DNA of 10,313 bases from CAYYAQ01 sp964469555. Lineage in GTDB: Bacteria; Planctomycetota; UBA1135; UBA2386. Below are positions 7,201-10,313 of the stretch, one piece after another. A program made the position numbers and the translations under genes. The stretch lies in contig CAYYAQ010000185.1 in assembly GCA_964469555.1 (NCBI GenBank), positions 1 through 10,313 of the forward strand, read 5' to 3'. Under the pieces are notes generated by a model that was not told where the DNA came from, did no database searches, and saw only the letters and a program-made list of their open reading frames with translations. Position 1 is the stretch's first letter; each line of letters starts with the position of its first letter.

Positions 7201-9747
7201 GCGATCGCGTGCTGGAAGGGTGGTGTCTTCGTCGCTTCCGCGCCCCACATCTACTACCTGAAGGACGAGAACGGCGACGGTCGTGCTGACCGCAGGGAGA
7301 TCGTCTTCTCCGGATTCGGTCGCAACAACGTGCAGACGCTCGCGAACAACTTCGTTCTGCAACCCGACGGCTGGTTCTACGGCGCCGGAGGCGGCAACGG
7401 CGGCAAGATCGTGTCCAAGCGCAAGCCGAACCTCGCACCCGTGTTGCTCCGCGGGCGAGACTTCCGGTTCCACCCGGACGGGCGATTCGAATCACTCACG
7501 GGTGGCGGGCAGTTCGGGCACACCATCGACGACTTCGGTCGGCGCTTCGTCTGCAACAACTCGGACCACGCGCGGCACATCGTGCTCGAGCAACATTACG
7601 TCAACCGCAACCCTCTTCTCGCCGCACCGTCGCCCATCGCGTCGATAGCGGTCGAAGGGGGCTCCGGTCCGGTCTTCCGTCTCAGCCCGCCGGAACCCTG
7701 GCGCATCGTCCGAACGCGATTGCGCATCGGCGGCCAGGTACGTGGACCGATCGAGCACGGCGGGGCCGTGTCCGGCTACTTCACGTCGGCGACAGGAATC
7801 ACGGTCTACCGCGGCAACTCAATCCCCGGGGGCTACGGCAACCTGATCGTCGGCGACGTCGCCAGCAACCTCATTCATCGCAAGAAGCTGACGCCGAACG
7901 GGGTGACGTTCCGCGCGGCCCGGGTGGAGAACAACTGCGAACTCCTCGCGTCGTCGGACATCTGGTTCCGCCCGGTGAACTTCGCGAACGGTCCGGACGG
8001 CGCGCTCTATGTGTGCGACATGTACCGCGAGGTCGTGGAACACCCCTGGTCGCTCCCCGACGAGATCAAATCGAATCTCGACCTGATGAGTGGGAGTGAC
8101 CGAGGACGCATCTGGCGAATCGCCGGCGCAAACGAAAAGGCGTACCGCAAACCGAATCTCGGATCGGCCACGGGCGCGCAACTCGTCGCGGCGCTCCTGC
8201 ACCGCGATGGTTGGCAGCGGGACACGGCGATGCGATTGCTCCTCGAACGCCAGGGGGCTTCGACCGGAACCAGGCTTCGCCGGCTACTCGCGAGGAGTCC
8301 TGCTGCGCGAACTCACGCGATCGCTCTGGCGCTGCTGGCTGCCTTGCACGCGATCGACCGCGAGACAATCGAAAAGGCCCTGACACACGGGCATCCGGGT
8401 GTCCGGGAGACCGCGGTTAGACTCCTCGATCACGTCCGATTCTCGAAGAAGCTGACACCCGCACTCGTGAAACTCAGCGCTGACCCCGACGCACGCGTTC
8501 GGTTCCAACTGGCGTGTACCCTCGGGATGTTCGATGACGAGCAGGCCACGCGCACGCTGCTGCGCCTCGCCGTCCGAAACGGCGCCGACCGCTGGACGCG
8601 CACCGCGATCCTGAGTTCGGTGGGCGGTGGGCGCGCACGTCGATTGCTCGAAGCTCTCCAAGGGTCCGGACGAGCACCCAAACCGCTCCTCCACGAACTC
8701 TGCGCGATTCTCGGCGCGAGTCAGGTCGCCGAGGATCGGGACGCCGTCGCAACATACGTCGAGGCTCACCCAGTCTACATGTCCACCGCGTTGCTCGGCC
8801 TCGCCGACGGCATGCGCCGCCGCGGCGAGTCCATCACCCACTGGCTCAGCGACAAATGGGAGTCGTCCCGGTTCTCCGACACCGCGAATCGGATGAGAGA
8901 TACGACCCTCAGCCTCGACGACCGACTGGAAGCGATTCGCCTGTGGGGCCTGCAGCCGATCCAGACCTCGGGCACCACGTTGTCCGGACTCCTCGACCCG
9001 AAACAACCGCCGAAGATCCAGGCCGAAGCCGTTCGCGCGATCGCATCGCACGGAGATTCGGACGCCGCAGAGTTGCTCCTCGCGGGCTGGCCCGACTACT
9101 CACCCACGCTCAGGCAGCACGTGCTCGACGCAGTAACCGGGAGGACAATGCATCATCGCACGCTCTCCGATCAGCTTCAAAACGGGCGGATCACGCCATC
9201 GGCACTCGCGAAGAGACACATCGACCGGCTGCGGCGTTCGACGGACCCGCTGGTCCGACGACTCGCACGCAAGTCGCTGGGCGGAGGACGGCCATCCAAT
9301 CGCGCCAAGGTGATCGACCGCTACCGACCGGCGCTGGCAAAGGGCGGCGACGCCGACCGAGGCCGCAAGATCTTCGAGACGAACTGCATCGCGTGCCACC
9401 GGCGCGGCGGCAAGGGAACGGCCATCGGACCGGACATCGAGACCGTTCGCGAACGAACCCCGGCAGCATTACTCGAACAAATCCTCGACCCGAGTCGCGA
9501 GGTCAACCCGGCGTACCTCCTCTACGTCGCGGAGACGAAGGACCAGCGCATCCTCGCAGGATCGATCGTCAGCGAGACCGATGCCGCGATCACGCTCCAA
9601 CAAGTCGACGGTAAGCGCGAGGTACTGCTGCGCACGCAGATCGAGAGCTTGAAGACCTCAGGGCTCTCTCTCATGCCCGTGGGCCTCGAATCCACGATCA
9701 CCCCGGACGCGATGGCGGACCTGATTGCCTTTCTGCGCAAGCGCTAG
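4249..9747 (+). CDS. Exported fusion: tandem ceramidase-like modules + PVC-type dehydrogenase + HEAT-like + cytochrome c
   Basis: An 1832-residue protein starting at the ATG that opens a signal peptide (MRLKILLPGLALISHC, cut near CAQ/E, about residue 23). An upstream in-frame TTG (4183) would bury that signal, so I reject it. Module 1 (about 24-455) and module 2 (about 458-890) both resemble the neutral/alkaline ceramidase N-terminal fold. Module 2 keeps SHTHTAP (546-552), YACHCTV (656-662), SGDYAG (669-674) and GCGGDQNP (694-701). Module 1 has HPHDAPG (110-116), YYATHPQ (229-235) and NGAGGNV (268-274) instead. Residues about 899-1292 are the PVC membrane-bound dehydrogenase propeller, with calcium-type loops DIDGDGRVD (963-971) and DENGDGRAD (1006-1014), ending RGRIWRIA. 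About 1305-1690 are helical HEAT-like repeats (clearest near 1382, 1411 and 1583). The heme domain has CIACH (1713-1717) and the likely distal Met1809 in SLMPVGLE. The dehydrogenase probably passes electrons from an unknown extracellular substrate to the heme. No clear Shine-Dalgarno is seen. Confidence 0.9.
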   Translation: MRLKILLPGLALISHCATSICAQEISIATFAADVTPPIGSPLCDGLVLPARKIVDRLSARGIAIFGNDKPIVLCAVDWVGIGNTGHDQWRRALAAAVETTVDRVCVHALHPHDAPGCDFASEALLVEHGLGGKMFPVEFARTAIARTANALKAAVKKRVRITHFAIGKAKVEDVASNRRILGKNGKVAHVRFSKCGDSKVRAMPEGIIDPWVRVVGFFRGEHAVAALSYYATHPQSYYGSGGVSCDFVGLARNRCDGVIHSGHWVHFNGAGGNVTAGKYNDGNPARRAELTQRLADGMSKAWREAKRFPIRTAKLDWRTVAVALPPSTRFDEQALLSQVADSKLATRERVRAARDLVWFRRTKRGHKITLACLSVGKARILHLPGELFVEYQIFASKLRSDLEVCTAAYGDYGPGYIGTKIAYSQGGYETGRVSRVAPEVETVLRDGIQSILMPRGGSYRAGTAVVKITPTKPVRLAGYASRTKPSSGVLQDVHAKALALVDPSGKRALLLTADLLGVTKALADAVCQRLGKDLGLPRSAIMIATSHTHTAPALTSHLAPMFNFTEEERVRVDRYTEFVEERFVDVAKKAFARLAPAKLHWAVGECGFAVNRRNNDEAKVLELRAAGKLKGPFDHDVPVLRVTDPNGKLRAVVFGYACHCTVLSFRRVSGDYAGFAQSELEQRHEGAIAMFVAGCGGDQNPLPRRDVKLAKRYGAELAKSVDAALTGKMTALTGPLHTAFGLTSISFDKVPTKKQLQASLEDKNVYRRRHAQLLLDRLERDGKIATQYPYPVQAWRLGDELTWVALGGEVTVDYSLAIKKIFGGKRTWVAAYCNDVMGYIPSHRVWREGGYEGGGAMLYYGQPSRWAESVETVVMAAVKQTVAKTLQGELPRIPPKTPEAALQTFRIAPSIRVELVAAEPDVVDPIDMEFDEHGNIWVIEMRDYPFDERDGHKPTGRVRVLEDIDGDGRVDKSRVFADKLSWPTAIACWKGGVFVASAPHIYYLKDENGDGRADRREIVFSGFGRNNVQTLANNFVLQPDGWFYGAGGGNGGKIVSKRKPNLAPVLLRGRDFRFHPDGRFESLTGGGQFGHTIDDFGRRFVCNNSDHARHIVLEQHYVNRNPLLAAPSPIASIAVEGGSGPVFRLSPPEPWRIVRTRLRIGGQVRGPIEHGGAVSGYFTSATGITVYRGNSIPGGYGNLIVGDVASNLIHRKKLTPNGVTFRAARVENNCELLASSDIWFRPVNFANGPDGALYVCDMYREVVEHPWSLPDEIKSNLDLMSGSDRGRIWRIAGANEKAYRKPNLGSATGAQLVAALLHRDGWQRDTAMRLLLERQGASTGTRLRRLLARSPAARTHAIALALLAALHAIDRETIEKALTHGHPGVRETAVRLLDHVRFSKKLTPALVKLSADPDARVRFQLACTLGMFDDEQATRTLLRLAVRNGADRWTRTAILSSVGGGRARRLLEALQGSGRAPKPLLHELCAILGASQVAEDRDAVATYVEAHPVYMSTALLGLADGMRRRGESITHWLSDKWESSRFSDTANRMRDTTLSLDDRLEAIRLWGLQPIQTSGTTLSGLLDPKQPPKIQAEAVRAIASHGDSDAAELLLAGWPDYSPTLRQHVLDAVTGRTMHHRTLSDQLQNGRITPSALAKRHIDRLRRSTDPLVRRLARKSLGGGRPSNRAKVIDRYRPALAKGGDADRGRKIFETNCIACHRRGGKGTAIGPDIETVRERTPAALLEQILDPSREVNPAYLLYVAETKDQRILAGSIVSETDAAITLQQVDGKREVLLRTQIESLKTSGLSLMPVGLESTITPDAMADLIAFLRKR

Positions 9748-9755
9748 GTGCCCGC

Positions 9756-9768
9756 AGAGACAGTCTCT
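9756..9768. repeat. Perfect short inverted repeat after the fusion gene
   Basis: AGAGA-CAG-TCTCT is a perfect 5-bp stem with a 3-base loop, nine bases after the fusion-gene stop. It could be a weak terminator or an operator for the downstream sulfatase. There is no T tract after it, so neither role is supported strongly. Confidence 0.25.
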
Positions 9769-9849
9769 CATTGATGTACTCGCGGTGGAGAGGTGACGCC
9801 TCCCGGCTTCTGACTGTCGCACGCTGCAGTCTCGGTCTATGGTCCGGGC

Positions 9850-10313
9850 ATGCCCAGTCTGATCTACCGCTCGCTCCTCGTGTGCTTTGTCGTCAACGCT
9901 CTTCCTGCACAAGAAGCCAAACGGACCGATCAACTCCCAAACCTGATCTTCATCATGGCCGACGACCTCGGCTGGGGTGACCTCGGTTGTTTCGGGCAGA
10001 AGAAGATCAAGACGCCGCGGCTCGACAAGATGGCGGCGCAGGGGATGCGGCTCACGAACTTCTACGCCGGCTCGACGGTCTGCGCGCCGTCGCGGTGCGT
10101 GCTGATGACCGGACTCCACACGGGCCACTGCCTCGTGCGCGGCAATGGTCGCGATCCGCTGCGCCCCGGCGATGCGACCGTCGCGGAGATGATGCAAAAG
10201 GCCGGATATGTCACCGGTCTCGTCGGCAAGTGGGGACTGGGCGAGGAGGGTTCGACTGGGACCCCAATCAAGAAGGGCTTCGACTCGTTCTTCGGATACC
10301 TCAATCAAGGCCA
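9850..10313 (+). CDS. Exported type I sulfatase (N-terminal 154 residues)
   Basis: The gene runs off the right edge. Residues 1-20 are a signal peptide (MPSLIYRSLLVCFVVNALPA then QE), so the enzyme acts outside the cytoplasm. PNLIFIMADDLGWGDLGCFG (30-49) holds the metal-binding Asp38/Asp39 pair. CAPSRCVLMTG (78-88) is the C-x-P-S-R sulfatase signature: Cys78 should be converted to formylglycine and Arg82 stabilises it, so a formylglycine-generating enzyme is needed elsewhere in the genome. Residues 125-131 are VGKWGLG; many sulfatases have GKWHLG here, so the usual active-site His is Gly129, with Lys127 kept. I recall this GKWGLG form, followed by GxxGxPxKxGFDxFFGY, as a common subgroup in planctomycetes. 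The substrate is a sulfate ester of unknown type, perhaps a sulfated polysaccharide. It is 102 bases downstream of the fusion gene on the same strand and may be co-transcribed; no clear Shine-Dalgarno precedes the ATG. Confidence 0.93.
   Translation, partial: MPSLIYRSLLVCFVVNALPAQEAKRTDQLPNLIFIMADDLGWGDLGCFGQKKIKTPRLDKMAAQGMRLTNFYAGSTVCAPSRCVLMTGLHTGHCLVRGNGRDPLRPGDATVAEMMQKAGYVTGLVGKWGLGEEGSTGTPIKKGFDSFFGYLNQG

Noticed and set aside
9658..10308. Minus-strand open frame of 216 codons
   Set aside because: It covers the sulfatase start and the intergenic gap on the other strand; the sulfatase signature on the plus strand is decisive.
1..10313. tRNA, rRNA, CRISPR array, insertion sequence or long direct repeats
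   Set aside because: Reading both strands shows nearly continuous coding sequence; the gaps are too short for these or show no such structure.

Overview
The window is a GC-rich stretch of bacterial chromosome whose gene content points to the PVC superphylum, most likely Planctomycetota. The clearest marker is one very large gene (4249-9747). Its C-terminal half joins a PVC-type membrane-bound dehydrogenase beta-propeller, HEAT-like helices and the CxxCH heme domain of the Pirellula/Verrucomicrobium type. The neighbouring sulfatase and CotH/lamin-tail secreted protein fit the same lineage. The assignment rests on remembered family signatures; no database search was possible.

Layout from left to right. 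(1) 1-1867, minus strand: the first 622 residues of a secreted CotH-kinase-like protein ending in a lamin-tail-like domain, cut by the left window edge. (2) 1960-2142, plus: a 60-residue single-span membrane protein with a strong Shine-Dalgarno and a GTG start. (3) 2165-2977, minus: a class 3 lipase with an intact Ser-Asp-His triad. (4) 3019-3591, plus, divergent from the lipase: a lipoprotein phosphatase with an HCx5R motif. (5) 3610-4020, minus: a broken DUF2071/YqjF-like gene. It has an internal deletion, a compensating frameshift at an 11-base C run and a lost C-terminus. (6) 4033-4146, minus: a 37-residue membrane protein just upstream of the broken gene and probably in its transcription unit. 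(7) 4249-9747, plus: an exported 1832-residue fusion of two neutral-ceramidase-like modules, the dehydrogenase propeller, HEAT-like repeats and the monoheme cytochrome domain. (8) 9850-10313, plus: the first 154 residues of an exported type I sulfatase with the CxPSR formylglycine motif, cut by the right edge.

Several products look exported (CotH-like protein, phosphatase lipoprotein, fusion protein, sulfatase). The fusion protein and sulfatase are co-directional with a 102-base gap and may be co-expressed for breakdown of an extracellular polymer or sulfated glycoconjugate; that is inference. The most notable items are the hydrolase-dehydrogenase-cytochrome fusion and the fossil DUF2071 gene with readable mutational steps. 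I found no RNA genes, CRISPR arrays, insertion sequences or attachment sites.
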